A DNA stretch of 30,111 nt, from contig JAVEXI010000021.1 of assembly GCA_034004165.1 (NCBI GenBank), positions 1-30,111 on the forward strand, in the 5' to 3' direction. Within the stretch, counting starts at the first letter, position 1. Every line of letters starts with the position of its first letter. Positions 6,787 through 14,482 of this stretch are shown here, one piece after another. Position numbers and translations under genes: made by a program. This stretch comes from Gudongella sp034004165. GTDB lineage: Bacteria; Bacillota; Clostridia; Tissierellales; Tissierellaceae. The notes beneath the pieces are model-generated. The model was given only the letters and a program-made list of their open reading frames with translations, ran no database searches and was not told the origin of the DNA.

Positions 6787-7434
6787 ATGCTTTATAAACC
6801 AAAGCAGATCATAAGAGTTGTATTTGGGCTCTTTCTGTTTGCTGTCGGAATCGTTATGACTGTAAATGCAAACCTTGGAGTTGCACCGTGGGATGTATTC
6901 CACCAAGGACTATCAGAAGTTTTTGGAATAACTTTTGGCAGAGCGAACATCATTGTAGGATTTGCGATTATTTTTGTGGACATACTATTAGGCCAGTCAA
7001 TAGGATGGGCTACAATTATGAATATGTTATTAATTGGTACATTCATAGATATACTTATGCTTAACAACCTTATACCTTTCTTTGATGGTTTTATACCTAA
7101 TCTGATTATGCTCCTTTTGGGAATCCTCATAGAGGGATACGGATGCTTTATCTATGTTTCAGGAGGAATGGGTGCAGGGCCAAGGGATGGCCTTATGGTT
7201 GTTTTGACAAGGAGAACGGGAAAATCCGTAACAGTGATAAAGAGTTCCATAGAAGTTGTCGCTGTAACCGTGGGTATATTGTTAGGTGGGCATTTTGGCA
7301 TTGGAACGATTATAATGGCTCTGTTTGGAGGAGCTATATTTGAATTTGCTTTTAGAACAGTGAAATTTGATATAAAGAGTGTAAAACACAGGTTTATTCA
7401 GGACGATTTAAAACTCATGAGAAGTCGGACATAG
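6787..7434 (+). CDS. YczE-like integral membrane protein
   Basis: Membrane protein of 215 residues with about five hydrophobic segments, matching the uncharacterised YczE/YitT-like family (COG2364). Recognisable features are GIVMTVNANLGVAPWDVFHQGLS near the N-terminus, the GYGCFIYVSGGMGAGPRDGLMV segment, and the later GHFGIGTIIMALFGGAIFEF. The repeated G-x-x-PWD / G-x-GPRDG pattern is an internal repeat typical of this family. In Bacillus subtilis, YczE affects bacillaene synthesis and a homologue occurs near transport regulators, but no general function is established and I do not assign one. It is the last gene of the run that starts with the ychF-like gene, and a long hairpin follows directly after its stop. 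Confidence 0.8.
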   Translation: MLYKPKQIIRVVFGLFLFAVGIVMTVNANLGVAPWDVFHQGLSEVFGITFGRANIIVGFAIIFVDILLGQSIGWATIMNMLLIGTFIDILMLNNLIPFFDGFIPNLIMLLLGILIEGYGCFIYVSGGMGAGPRDGLMVVLTRRTGKSVTVIKSSIEVVAVTVGILLGGHFGIGTIIMALFGGAIFEFAFRTVKFDIKSVKHRFIQDDLKLMRSRT

Positions 7435-7469
7435 ACAAGCGGAGAAAGTAGGATACTTTCTCCGCTTGT
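7435..7469. terminator. Perfect 16-bp hairpin between convergent genes
   Basis: Sixteen bases at 7435-7450 pair without mismatch with 7454-7469 over a 3-base loop. It lies between the stop of the YczE-like gene (plus) and the stop of the MBL gene (minus). Flanking T-tracts are poor, but the position and stability fit a bidirectional terminator. Confidence 0.75.
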
Positions 7470-7473
7470 TCTA

Positions 7474-8160
7474 TTATAGAGTAAATTTTTGATTACGCTC
7501 TGTAACTTTCATTATCTTTGTATTTTTTGCCCCCATTTTGTTTATAAACCTATCGATTACTTTATAATCTTCTCCAAAGTGAAGAGGAAAGAAGATTGAA
7601 GGGTTGACTTCATTTATGAAATATTCTCCCCCAAGATAATAATACTCGCCCAGCCTGGCGTCGACTGGGAAAAAGGCCAAGTCTGCATTAAGTCCCTTAA
7701 TCCTCGCAATTTCTGATTTGAATGCCATTTCCATTCTTCTCTTTTCAGATTTTGAATCGTCATCCCAGTACCACCAGTGTAAATCCCCTGCAAAGAATAT
7801 AGAAATTCCATCCAGATTTAGAATATATGCAACACCCATATCTGTGGACAGCAAGGTATCAATTTTTACTCCACTGACAACCTTGGTTTCATAAGGGGCA
7901 ATTCTCGTTATATGTTCAGTATTTTGAATGTCTATGTCATCGCTTAGTACATAGGTAAGATTGCTGCTTTCATTAGACCATTTAAAGATTTCCTCATTGT
8001 AGTGGTCTGGATGCCCATGGGAGACAAAGACTATTACGGTCTTATCGGTGGGTATATGAATATCGCCTCTAAAATAATCAAAGACGAGAAAATATCTGTC
8101 TGTTTCTATGGTGTAGCCGCTATGATAAATATACTCAACTTTTATTCCAAGATTTTTCAT
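7474..8160 (-). CDS. Metallo-beta-lactamase-fold hydrolase (UlaG-like)
   Basis: Predicted cytosolic metal-dependent hydrolase, 228 residues, substrate unknown. The zinc-binding signature is VFVSHGHPDHYNEEIF (H-x-H-x-D-H), followed by IFFAGDLHWWYWDDD (the G-D-x-H metal ligand segment) and a C-terminal FFPLHFGEDYKVIDRF, which supplies the last His. The N-terminus (KVEYIYHSGYTIETDRYFLVFDYFRGD) is the classic UlaG/YtnP-like beginning in which a strand pair is followed by a surface loop. ATG at 8160 has an AGGAGG upstream at the right distance. It stands alone, convergent with the YczE-like gene and divergent from htrA. Such proteins are often annotated as MBL hydrolases without function; possible roles include RNA or lactone hydrolysis, but nothing here decides that. 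Confidence 0.85.
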   Translation of the reverse strand: MKNLGIKVEYIYHSGYTIETDRYFLVFDYFRGDIHIPTDKTVIVFVSHGHPDHYNEEIFKWSNESSNLTYVLSDDIDIQNTEHITRIAPYETKVVSGVKIDTLLSTDMGVAYILNLDGISIFFAGDLHWWYWDDDSKSEKRRMEMAFKSEIARIKGLNADLAFFPVDARLGEYYYLGGEYFINEVNPSIFFPLHFGEDYKVIDRFINKMGAKNTKIMKVTERNQKFTL

Positions 8161-8233
8161 ATTTAGTCCTCCTTGTACAATGTAGTGAATACTTACCCAA
8201 TTTTTATCTTATATCCTTTTTACTTTCACCTTT

Positions 8234-8261
8234 TTTTCACATTTAAGGAATAAAATATAAT
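8234..8261 (+). promoter_or_regulatory. Candidate promoter of htrA
   Basis: A perfect -10 TATAAT (8256-8261) lies 16 bases after TTTTCA (8234-8239), a weak -35. The predicted start leaves a very short leader before the AAGGGGGAG ribosome-binding site at 8268-8276. Confidence 0.5.
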
Positions 8262-8282
8262 TGAAGAAAGGGGGAGATGAAA

Positions 8283-9398
8283 ATGGATGAAATAAAAGAT
8301 GAAGTAATAGATGAAGAGAGAAGATACAGACCCCACTGGTTTAGAATAATAGCAGTTGTAATTATTGCATCGTTTATAGGGGGACTGGGAGGATACTATG
8401 CTGGAACAAAGCTTGTGGCTACACCAGCAGAAGCAGCAGTAATACAGGAAGTTACAATAACTCCATCCGACAGCCTGAATACCGTAAGCGCTGTAGCTAA
8501 AAAAGCCATGGATTCTGTTGTTGGAATTACAACAGTGCAGACCCAGCGAACATTTTTCTTTGAAGAAGATGTCAGTGGAGTCGGATCTGGAGTCATAGTA
8601 AACAGTGATGGCTATATACTGACGAATTCTCATGTAGTAGCAGATGGAAATGCCAAAGAGATAAAAGTTCTTCTCAACAACGGTGAAGAAATCCCGGGAA
8701 CAGTCTTGTGGAACGATTCCCTTCTTGATCTTGCAGTAGTCAAGGTGGATAAGAAGGGGCTTACAGCTGCAGAACTAGGAGATTCAGAATCGTTAACTGT
8801 AGGTGAACTGGCAGTAGCAATCGGGAATCCGCTTGGACTGGAATTTGAAAGGTCTGTTACCAGTGGTATTATTTCTGGACTCAATAGAAGCGTAAGGGTT
8901 GATGCAAACAGCGTAATAGATGGTATTATTCAGACAGATGCATCGATTAACCCTGGAAACAGTGGTGGGCCTCTGCTCAATTCACAAGGACAGGTAATAG
9001 GAATAAACACTGCGAAGATAACCTCAGCAGAAGGACTTGGATTTGCTATACCAATTAATCAGGCTAAACCAGTAATCGACGAAGTAGTAAGTACGGGAAG
9101 CTATGAAGGGGTTACGATTGGAATAACGGGAGTATCTGTTAGTGAATACGAGGCCAGACTTGGGATTGACATGTCTGTAGATGAGGGGGTTGTCATAATA
9201 GAAGTAATGCCAGACAGCAATGCTTCAAGGGCAGGAATTCAAAACGGCGACATAATCACGGGAATCGGTGGGAAAGCCATAGGCACGATGACACAGCTTA
9301 GAAGACAGCTTTATTCATATAACTTCGGAGACAAAATCGAACTAGACGTTGTCAGAAGTGGAGATGTTATAAAAATCGAAATAGAGTTCAAAAAATAA
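8283..9398 (+). CDS. htrA: HtrA/DegP-type membrane-anchored serine protease
   Basis: Surface quality-control protease that degrades misfolded exported proteins. Order: acidic N-terminal cytosolic tail (about 20 residues), one membrane segment (WFRIIAVVIIASFIGGLGGYYAG), a linker, the trypsin-like domain and one PDZ domain. With the start at 8283, the triad is H117 (ILTNSHVVADG), D149 (NDSLLDLAVVKV) and S227 (INPGNSGGPLLN). The PDZ domain holds GVVIIEVMPDSNASRAGIQNGDIITGIGG. Only one PDZ is present, as in Gram-positive HtrA. ATG 8277 is also possible, but the GGGGGA site is then only about 2 bases away; ATG 8283 gives about 7 bases. A hairpin terminator closes the gene. No two-component system gene adjoins it. 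Confidence 0.93.
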   Translation: MDEIKDEVIDEERRYRPHWFRIIAVVIIASFIGGLGGYYAGTKLVATPAEAAVIQEVTITPSDSLNTVSAVAKKAMDSVVGITTVQTQRTFFFEEDVSGVGSGVIVNSDGYILTNSHVVADGNAKEIKVLLNNGEEIPGTVLWNDSLLDLAVVKVDKKGLTAAELGDSESLTVGELAVAIGNPLGLEFERSVTSGIISGLNRSVRVDANSVIDGIIQTDASINPGNSGGPLLNSQGQVIGINTAKITSAEGLGFAIPINQAKPVIDEVVSTGSYEGVTIGITGVSVSEYEARLGIDMSVDEGVVIIEVMPDSNASRAGIQNGDIITGIGGKAIGTMTQLRRQLYSYNFGDKIELDVVRSGDVIKIEIEFKK

Positions 9399-9427
9399 AC
9401 AATCTGAGGCTGAGCCTCAGATTGTTT
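9397..9427. terminator. Bidirectional terminator between htrA and the ABC-F gene
   Basis: A 14-bp perfect stem (9397-9410 with 9414-9427) closes a 3-base TGA loop. A-rich left and T-rich right flanks make it a terminator on either strand. It overlaps the stop codons of both convergent genes. Confidence 0.85.
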
Positions 9428-11013
9428 TACATATAAAATTCATCTATATATTCTTCATAGGTCATTGATCTGTCCCTAAATCCGTCAGGGGTAATCTCAA
9501 TAATTCTGTTGGCTACAGTCTGAATAAACTGGTGGTCGTGTGATGTAAAAAACACGTTGCTCTTAAAATCTCTTAATCCATTATTTACCGAAGTTATAGA
9601 TTCAAGATCAAGGTGGTTAGTTGGCTGGTCAAGAATTAAGACATTTGCTTCTTTGAGCATCATTCTCGACAACATACAACGAACTTTTTCTCCTCCAGAA
9701 AGCACCTTCGCTTCCTTTAATGCCTCATCACCTGAGAATAACATTCTGCCCAGGAATCCCCTAAGGTATATTTCGCTCTGTTCAACAGAGAATTGTCTCA
9801 TCCAGTCGACCAGATTCAGTTCGCAGTCATTAAAGAAGTGAGAATTATCTTTTGGGAAATACGAAGTAGTAATGGTTTGCCCCCATTTATAGTTGCCGCT
9901 ATCGGCTTCATCTTCTCCCATTAGAATTTTAAAAAGCATCGTTATTCCGATTTCATCTCCAATGAATGCAATTTTATCGCCCTTGTTGACTCTGAAACTG
10001 ATATCTTTGAGAGTCTGATTGTCGTCGATCTTCTTGCTTAAATTTTCAACAGTCAGTATTTCGTTTCCTACTTCGCGGCTCATTGTAAATCCAACGAAAG
10101 GGTATCTTCTCGTGGAAGGTACTATATCGTCAAGGGTTATCTTTTCAAGGAGTTTCTTTCGAGAAGTTGCTTGTTTTGACTTAGATGCATTGGCAGAAAA
10201 CCTTGCGATAAAGTTCTGCAAATCTTTGATTTTATCCTCTTTTTTCTTGTTTTGATCCTTCATCATCTGAAGTGCGAGCTGACTTGACTCATACCAGAAG
10301 TCGTAATTTCCAGCAAACATTTTTATCTTCCCGAAGTCGATGTCAACCATCTGCGTACAGACTTCATTTAAAAAGTGTCTGTCGTGAGAAACTACAATCA
10401 CAGTGCCTTCAAAATCTCCAAGAAAATTCTGAAGCCACCTTATGCTTTTGACGTCCAAGTGGTTTGTAGGCTCGTCAAGAATCAGTATGCCAGGGTCGCC
10501 AAAGAGCGCCTGTGCCAGCAATACCTTTACCTTATCGTTTCCAGTAAGGTCTTCCACATTTTTATCGTGCAATGAAGTGGGGATGCCCAGTCCTTGCAGC
10601 AAAGATGAAGCATTACTTTCAGCACTCCAACCGTCCATTTCTGCAAATTCCTGTTCGAGCTCGGATGCCTTAATTCCATCATCATCAGAAAAATCCTCTT
10701 TTGCATAGAGAGCATCCTTCTCTATCATTATGTCGTATAGCCTCTTATTGCCCATAATGACAGTATCAATTACTCCAAAATTATCGTATTCAAAGTGATC
10801 CTGTTTTAGAACGCTCATTCTTAAATTAGAAGAAATACTCACTTCACCTGTGTCTGCTTCGATGTCGCCGGAGAGAATCTTTAAGAAGGTACTCTTTCCA
10901 GCGCCGTTTGCACCGATTACACCATAACAATTTCCGGGTGTAAAGGTGAGATTAACATCATCAAACAATTTTTGCGTGCCATATCTCAGGCTTACATTAT
11001 TTACACTAATCAA
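9427..11013 (-). CDS. ABC-F family ATPase (YbiT/YkpA-like) with one degenerate ATP site
   Basis: Soluble twin-ATPase of the ABC-F family, whose members act on the ribosome (translation factors or antibiotic-resistance proteins). It has 528 residues. NBD1: Walker A GANGAGKST (34-42), signature LTGND (156-160), Walker B LILDEPTNHLD (E181), switch H210. A charged linker follows (250-290, coiled-coil-like). NBD2: Walker A replaced by GDEIGIT (352-358, no lysine), signature LSGGE (438-442), Walker B LILDQPTNHLD (Q463 instead of Glu), switch H492. Composite site 1 (NBD1 Walker A/B with NBD2 signature) is intact; site 2 has lost all three elements. The start is TTG 11013 with a poorly spaced GGAAAGGAA site. 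Family call is firm and the changed motifs were re-read from the DNA. Closest subgroup is inferred to be YkpA/YbiT. Confidence 0.9.
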   Translation of the reverse strand: MISVNNVSLRYGTQKLFDDVNLTFTPGNCYGVIGANGAGKSTFLKILSGDIEADTGEVSISSNLRMSVLKQDHFEYDNFGVIDTVIMGNKRLYDIMIEKDALYAKEDFSDDDGIKASELEQEFAEMDGWSAESNASSLLQGLGIPTSLHDKNVEDLTGNDKVKVLLAQALFGDPGILILDEPTNHLDVKSIRWLQNFLGDFEGTVIVVSHDRHFLNEVCTQMVDIDFGKIKMFAGNYDFWYESSQLALQMMKDQNKKKEDKIKDLQNFIARFSANASKSKQATSRKKLLEKITLDDIVPSTRRYPFVGFTMSREVGNEILTVENLSKKIDDNQTLKDISFRVNKGDKIAFIGDEIGITMLFKILMGEDEADSGNYKWGQTITTSYFPKDNSHFFNDCELNLVDWMRQFSVEQSEIYLRGFLGRMLFSGDEALKEAKVLSGGEKVRCMLSRMMLKEANVLILDQPTNHLDLESITSVNNGLRDFKSNVFFTSHDHQFIQTVANRIIEITPDGFRDRSMTYEEYIDEFYM

Positions 11014-11084
11014 ATTAATTCAATTCCTTTCCTGTCAATTCACCATGCAATTATAACACATCAACAGTCAGCAGACTACGATTT

Positions 11085-11675
11085 TTAAGTTAAAAGATCA
11101 TTCTTAAATTTCTCATAGTTTTTTAATAGAGTTATCACTTTCCCATCTTCTCTAATGAAAGTAGGTACACTATCAATTTCATGGATGATCGATAATTCCC
11201 TAGCCTCCTCAATTGCATCTTCGAAGCTGCCATCCTCAACAAGAGACATCATTTCATGAATACTTAACCCGGCTTTAAATCCTATGTCATTGACAACTTC
11301 CTTGAGAGCCACATTTTTACCTTCTTCAAAAATTTGTCTAAAAGCTTCATTAGCGAAGGCATAGAAGTGTCCAGTCTCCTGCGCATAGAGAGCGGCTCTG
11401 TGGAGAAGGCCTGTATTGAATTTCATAAGCTTGTTATTATAAATGAGGCCATATTCTGAGCCCAGCCTTTCTATTCTTTTGAAACTGAAATCAATTTTAT
11501 CTCTGGGGATTGATTCTTCCAGAGAAGCCCCTTCTGGTGGAACATTTCTATCGAGCTCGTAAGGGTACCATTTAAACTCTACATCGGGCATCTCTTCAGT
11601 AATTCTTTTAGCAATTGTAAATCCAATGTAGCAGAATGGACATGCAAAGTCCGAAAATACAATAAATTTTGTCAT
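11085..11675 (-). CDS. DsbA-family (FrnE-like) thioredoxin-fold oxidoreductase
   Basis: Cytosolic thioredoxin-fold protein with a long helical insertion, 196 residues, of the DsbA/FrnE/2-hydroxychromene-carboxylate-isomerase group. The N-terminus is MTKFIVFSDFACPFCYIGF with the redox motif CPFC (C12, C15). There is no signal peptide, so it acts inside the cell. Other family landmarks are EFKWYPYELDRNVPPEGASLEE, the central FNTGLLHRAALYAQETGHFYAF and the cis-proline loop IHEIDSVPTFIRED. Members behave as disulfide isomerases or reductases under thiol stress, or as polyketide-pathway enzymes; no such pathway is here. It has a good AGGAGG site. A 16-bp palindrome lies just upstream (11696-11711). 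It may be cotranscribed with the ABC-F gene 71 bases downstream. Confidence 0.88.
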   Translation of the reverse strand: MTKFIVFSDFACPFCYIGFTIAKRITEEMPDVEFKWYPYELDRNVPPEGASLEESIPRDKIDFSFKRIERLGSEYGLIYNNKLMKFNTGLLHRAALYAQETGHFYAFANEAFRQIFEEGKNVALKEVVNDIGFKAGLSIHEMMSLVEDGSFEDAIEEARELSIIHEIDSVPTFIREDGKVITLLKNYEKFKNDLLT

Positions 11676-11695
11676 ATTAATTCCTCCTATTTTAC

Positions 11696-11711
11696 TATGT
11701 ATTAATACATA
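11696..11711. promoter_or_regulatory. Perfect 16-bp palindrome upstream of the DsbA-like gene
   Basis: TATGTATTAATACATA is self-complementary over all 16 bases and lies 8 bases upstream of the AGGAGG site of the minus-strand DsbA-like gene, in its promoter region (a TTGAAA hexamer on the minus strand is at 11716-11721). Size and layout resemble operators of MarR or HxlR (DUF24) redox repressors. The palindrome is seen; the regulator is inferred and is not encoded in the window. Confidence 0.55.
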
Positions 11712-11803
11712 CCCATTTCAATCGATATTGTTCATGTTTTGAATGAGTTTACCAGTTAATAACAAATAACCGTAAAAACATAGTAACTGCAAAGCCAATC
11801 GGG

Positions 11804-11809
11804 TATAAT
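11804..11809 (+). promoter_or_regulatory. Candidate -10 element of pepF
   Basis: TATAAT stands 17 bases upstream of the GGAGG ribosome-binding site of pepF. I find no convincing -35 hexamer at 16-18 bases, so only the -10 is proposed. Confidence 0.4.
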
Positions 11810-11840
11810 ATACCTAACACTCGATCGGAGGATGATATTT

Positions 11841-13643
11841 ATGGCTGGAGAACTACCTGAAAGAAAAGAAATAGACAGAGAACTCACCTGGGACCTGTCC
11901 GCAATTTTTAAAGATGAGAATGCCTTTGGCGAGGCTATCAAGAAAGTTGAATTTATTGCTGAGAGAATCATAAGAGATTACAAGAATAATCTGAAGACGC
12001 CCGCTGAAATAAATGGATGTCTTGATGAATTGAGAGAGCTTTACATGGTAGGTGGATGGGTGCTTACCTACGCTTCACTTGCTGCATCTGTGGACCAGAA
12101 AGATCAGATAGCGCAGGAAAGGGATTTGAAAGCCGAATCACTCGCTGCAAAGGTGTTCAGTAGCCTAAGTTTTATTGACTCTCAGCTATCGGAACTACCA
12201 GACGAGATTTTGATAGCAGCAGCTAGAGAGAACCAGGAAAATTCAGGATATCTAGAGGCTATAGTTAGAAAGAAACCCCATGTGTTGCATCCAGAAACTG
12301 AGAGAGTTTTGTCTGCTCTAACTGGAACACTTGAAGCCCCTTATCGTATATATAACTCTTCTAAGCTTGCCGATATGGATTTTGGAAGCTTCGAATCTAA
12401 AGGAGAAACTCATCCATTAAGTTTTCTGACATTTGAAGGGAAATGGGAGTATGAAAGAGACGCTGAGACAAGGCGTAAGGCATTTGACGTATTCTCTAAA
12501 AAACTTGCAGAATATCAGCATACATTTGCTTCTGCTTATCAGACACAGGTTGGCAAAGAGAAAACACTGTCTGAACTCAGGGGTTTCGATTCGGTATTTG
12601 ATTACCTTTTACACGAACAAAGGGTGACAATGCCTCTGTACAACAGACAGATTGATTTAATAGTAGAGCATTTAGCACCGTATATGAGGCGATATGCCAG
12701 ACTTATTAAGAAGATTCATGGACTAGAAAAGATGACATTTGCGGATCTAAAGGTTGAAGTAGACCCCGAATACCAGCCTGACACGACTATAGATGAAGCC
12801 AAGAATCAGATAAAAGATGCACTTAGTATACTAGGCACAGAATACAGCTCAATTATTGACAGAGCTTTTGGAGAGAGATGGATTGATTTTCCTGCGAACG
12901 TTGGAAAATCAACTGGTGCTTTCTGCTCGACTCCATATGGATCTCATGCGTTTGTGCTTTTGACCTGGTCAGGCAAAATGGCAGATGTATTTACTCTAAT
13001 ACATGAGTTGGGACACGCAGGGCATTTCCACCTAACTCATAAAGAACAAAGCATTTTCAATTCTGAACCTTCACTTTATCTTATTGAGGCACCTTCAACT
13101 ATGAATGAGCTACTTCTCGCTAAGCATCTACTGGATACGACCGATGATAAGAGAAGAAAAAGGTGGATTTTGTCTAGTATAGTATCTAAAACGTACTATC
13201 ACAATTTTGTCACACACCTTCTGGAAGCTCATTATCAGAGAGAGGTATACAGAATAATAGATGGAGGCGGCAGTGTAAGTGCGCCATTGTTAAATAAACT
13301 TAAGCGTGACACTTTAGAAAAATTCTGGGGTGACGAAGTTGAGATAAATGAAGGAGCTGAACTGACCTGGATGAGGCAGCCCCACTACTATATGGGACTA
13401 TATCCATACACGTATTCTGCGGGATTAACTATTGCCACAGAAGTTTCTGGAAGAATACGAAAAGACGGTCAGCCTGCTGTTGAAGACTGGCTTGAATTCC
13501 TAAAAATGGGAGGTACAAAAGATCCAGCAGGTCTTGCCGCAGTTGCAGGCGTAGACATAAGGACTGACGGGCCCTTGATGCATACTATAGATTATATTGG
13601 CTCTCTCATTGATGAAATTGAAAAGTTGACTGATGAGCTATGA
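11841..13643 (+). CDS. pepF: Oligoendopeptidase F (M3B zinc metallopeptidase)
   Basis: Cytosolic zinc endopeptidase that trims oligopeptides. The 600-residue length is normal for the PepF family. The N-terminal M3B lobe begins ELPERKEIDRELTWDLSAIFKD, and the zinc site is HELGHAGHF with H388 and H392 plus E389; the third ligand lies in SLYLIEAPSTMNELLL. Downstream WMRQPHYYMGLYPYTYSAGL is the conserved substrate-binding stretch containing the catalytic-site His/Tyr pair. ATG 11841 is preferred over ATG 11832 because the GGAGG (11827-11831) overlaps the latter. The gene ends with an ATGA overlap into an orphan lipoprotein gene, so the two are translationally coupled. Substrates are unknown; roles in nutrition, signal-peptide turnover or peptide-pheromone processing are known for relatives. 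Confidence 0.94.
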   Translation: MAGELPERKEIDRELTWDLSAIFKDENAFGEAIKKVEFIAERIIRDYKNNLKTPAEINGCLDELRELYMVGGWVLTYASLAASVDQKDQIAQERDLKAESLAAKVFSSLSFIDSQLSELPDEILIAAARENQENSGYLEAIVRKKPHVLHPETERVLSALTGTLEAPYRIYNSSKLADMDFGSFESKGETHPLSFLTFEGKWEYERDAETRRKAFDVFSKKLAEYQHTFASAYQTQVGKEKTLSELRGFDSVFDYLLHEQRVTMPLYNRQIDLIVEHLAPYMRRYARLIKKIHGLEKMTFADLKVEVDPEYQPDTTIDEAKNQIKDALSILGTEYSSIIDRAFGERWIDFPANVGKSTGAFCSTPYGSHAFVLLTWSGKMADVFTLIHELGHAGHFHLTHKEQSIFNSEPSLYLIEAPSTMNELLLAKHLLDTTDDKRRKRWILSSIVSKTYYHNFVTHLLEAHYQREVYRIIDGGGSVSAPLLNKLKRDTLEKFWGDEVEINEGAELTWMRQPHYYMGLYPYTYSAGLTIATEVSGRIRKDGQPAVEDWLEFLKMGGTKDPAGLAAVAGVDIRTDGPLMHTIDYIGSLIDEIEKLTDEL

Positions 13644-14437
13644 AAAGAATTATAATACTTTCTTTGGCTGTAGTCTTTATTCTCGGCGGGTGTATCAAAG
13701 CACCTGAAAAAATAACAGACATTGTAGACAAAGAAAAGATCAAGGATACAGTAACAGATATTGTTACTAAGAAGCTTGAAGAAAGCGAGCAGTTGAAAAT
13801 ACTGAAAGATTATTATTCCTTCATTCAAGATCGAATGGGTGAAGATAAGCTTCTGAACTTTATAGCAGATAACATTAAGGGGCTTGATGCAGACAAAGCA
13901 GACGACATGCTAATTTCCCTTGAAAACTACTTTTCTTCAAAAGGATACGACATGGGAAAAATTCTGAAAGAGGTTTCTCCATACCTGCAATATGGATCTG
14001 GTGAGCTTCAGTCGTATTTTGGAATCTGGGATGAAGAGGTAAATGACCAGACTACAGATGGAGAAACTTCCATTATACCAGTTGAGGAAATACTAAAGAG
14101 GGCACTTAAGGTTGAAAAGCATATTGAGAAGTTTCCCGAAGGAAAGACCAGGCAAAGGATGGAAGACTTGTACAGATCCTATATGTCTATGAGCATAAAG
14201 GGTTTGGGAAATCAGTATATCTACAGCGAAGAAGGAGATAGTACACTTTCTGAAAGTGTGAAAGAAGTATATGAAGAAATAATAAATTCCAACCCAGATT
14301 CATGGAGCGGAGGTATTCTAAAAGAATATCTCGATGAAATCAAGGGAGATTCCTTTGATTTAAATGGAGAGAATGCAGCTTTCTTCTATGACCACATTGA
14401 CGAGATAATTGATAAAATAAAGAGAGACAAAAAATAA
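13640..14437 (+). CDS. Predicted lipoprotein of unknown function
   Basis: I do not recognise a domain. The N-terminus MKRIIILSLAVVFILGGC has a short basic region, a hydrophobic core and a lipobox ending at C18, so the protein is probably a lipid-anchored extracytoplasmic protein. The remaining roughly 245 residues are acidic, lysine- and glutamate-rich and mostly helical in character, with an amphipathic stretch DKEKIKDTVTDIVTKKLEESEQLKILKDYYSFI, a segment resembling a helical repeat (ISLENYFSSKGYDMGKILKEVSPYL) and no cysteines after the lipobox. The start overlaps the pepF stop by 4 bases (ATGA), which implies coupling with the peptidase, although the peptidase is cytosolic and this protein is not. 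A strong terminator follows. The topology call is fairly sure; function unknown. Confidence 0.7.
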   Translation: MKRIIILSLAVVFILGGCIKAPEKITDIVDKEKIKDTVTDIVTKKLEESEQLKILKDYYSFIQDRMGEDKLLNFIADNIKGLDADKADDMLISLENYFSSKGYDMGKILKEVSPYLQYGSGELQSYFGIWDEEVNDQTTDGETSIIPVEEILKRALKVEKHIEKFPEGKTRQRMEDLYRSYMSMSIKGLGNQYIYSEEGDSTLSESVKEVYEEIINSNPDSWSGGILKEYLDEIKGDSFDLNGENAAFFYDHIDEIIDKIKRDKK

Positions 14438-14439
14438 AA

Positions 14440-14479
14440 ATCCCACTGAAATCACCAGTTTTACAGATTTCAGTGGGAT
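14440..14479. terminator. Bidirectional terminator between the lipoprotein and XRE regulator genes
   Basis: A 14-bp perfect stem (14440-14453 with 14466-14479) encloses a 12-base loop, with A-rich sequence on the left and TTTTAT on the right. It serves the plus-strand lipoprotein gene and the minus-strand regulator gene. Confidence 0.8.
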
Positions 14480-14482
14480 GTT

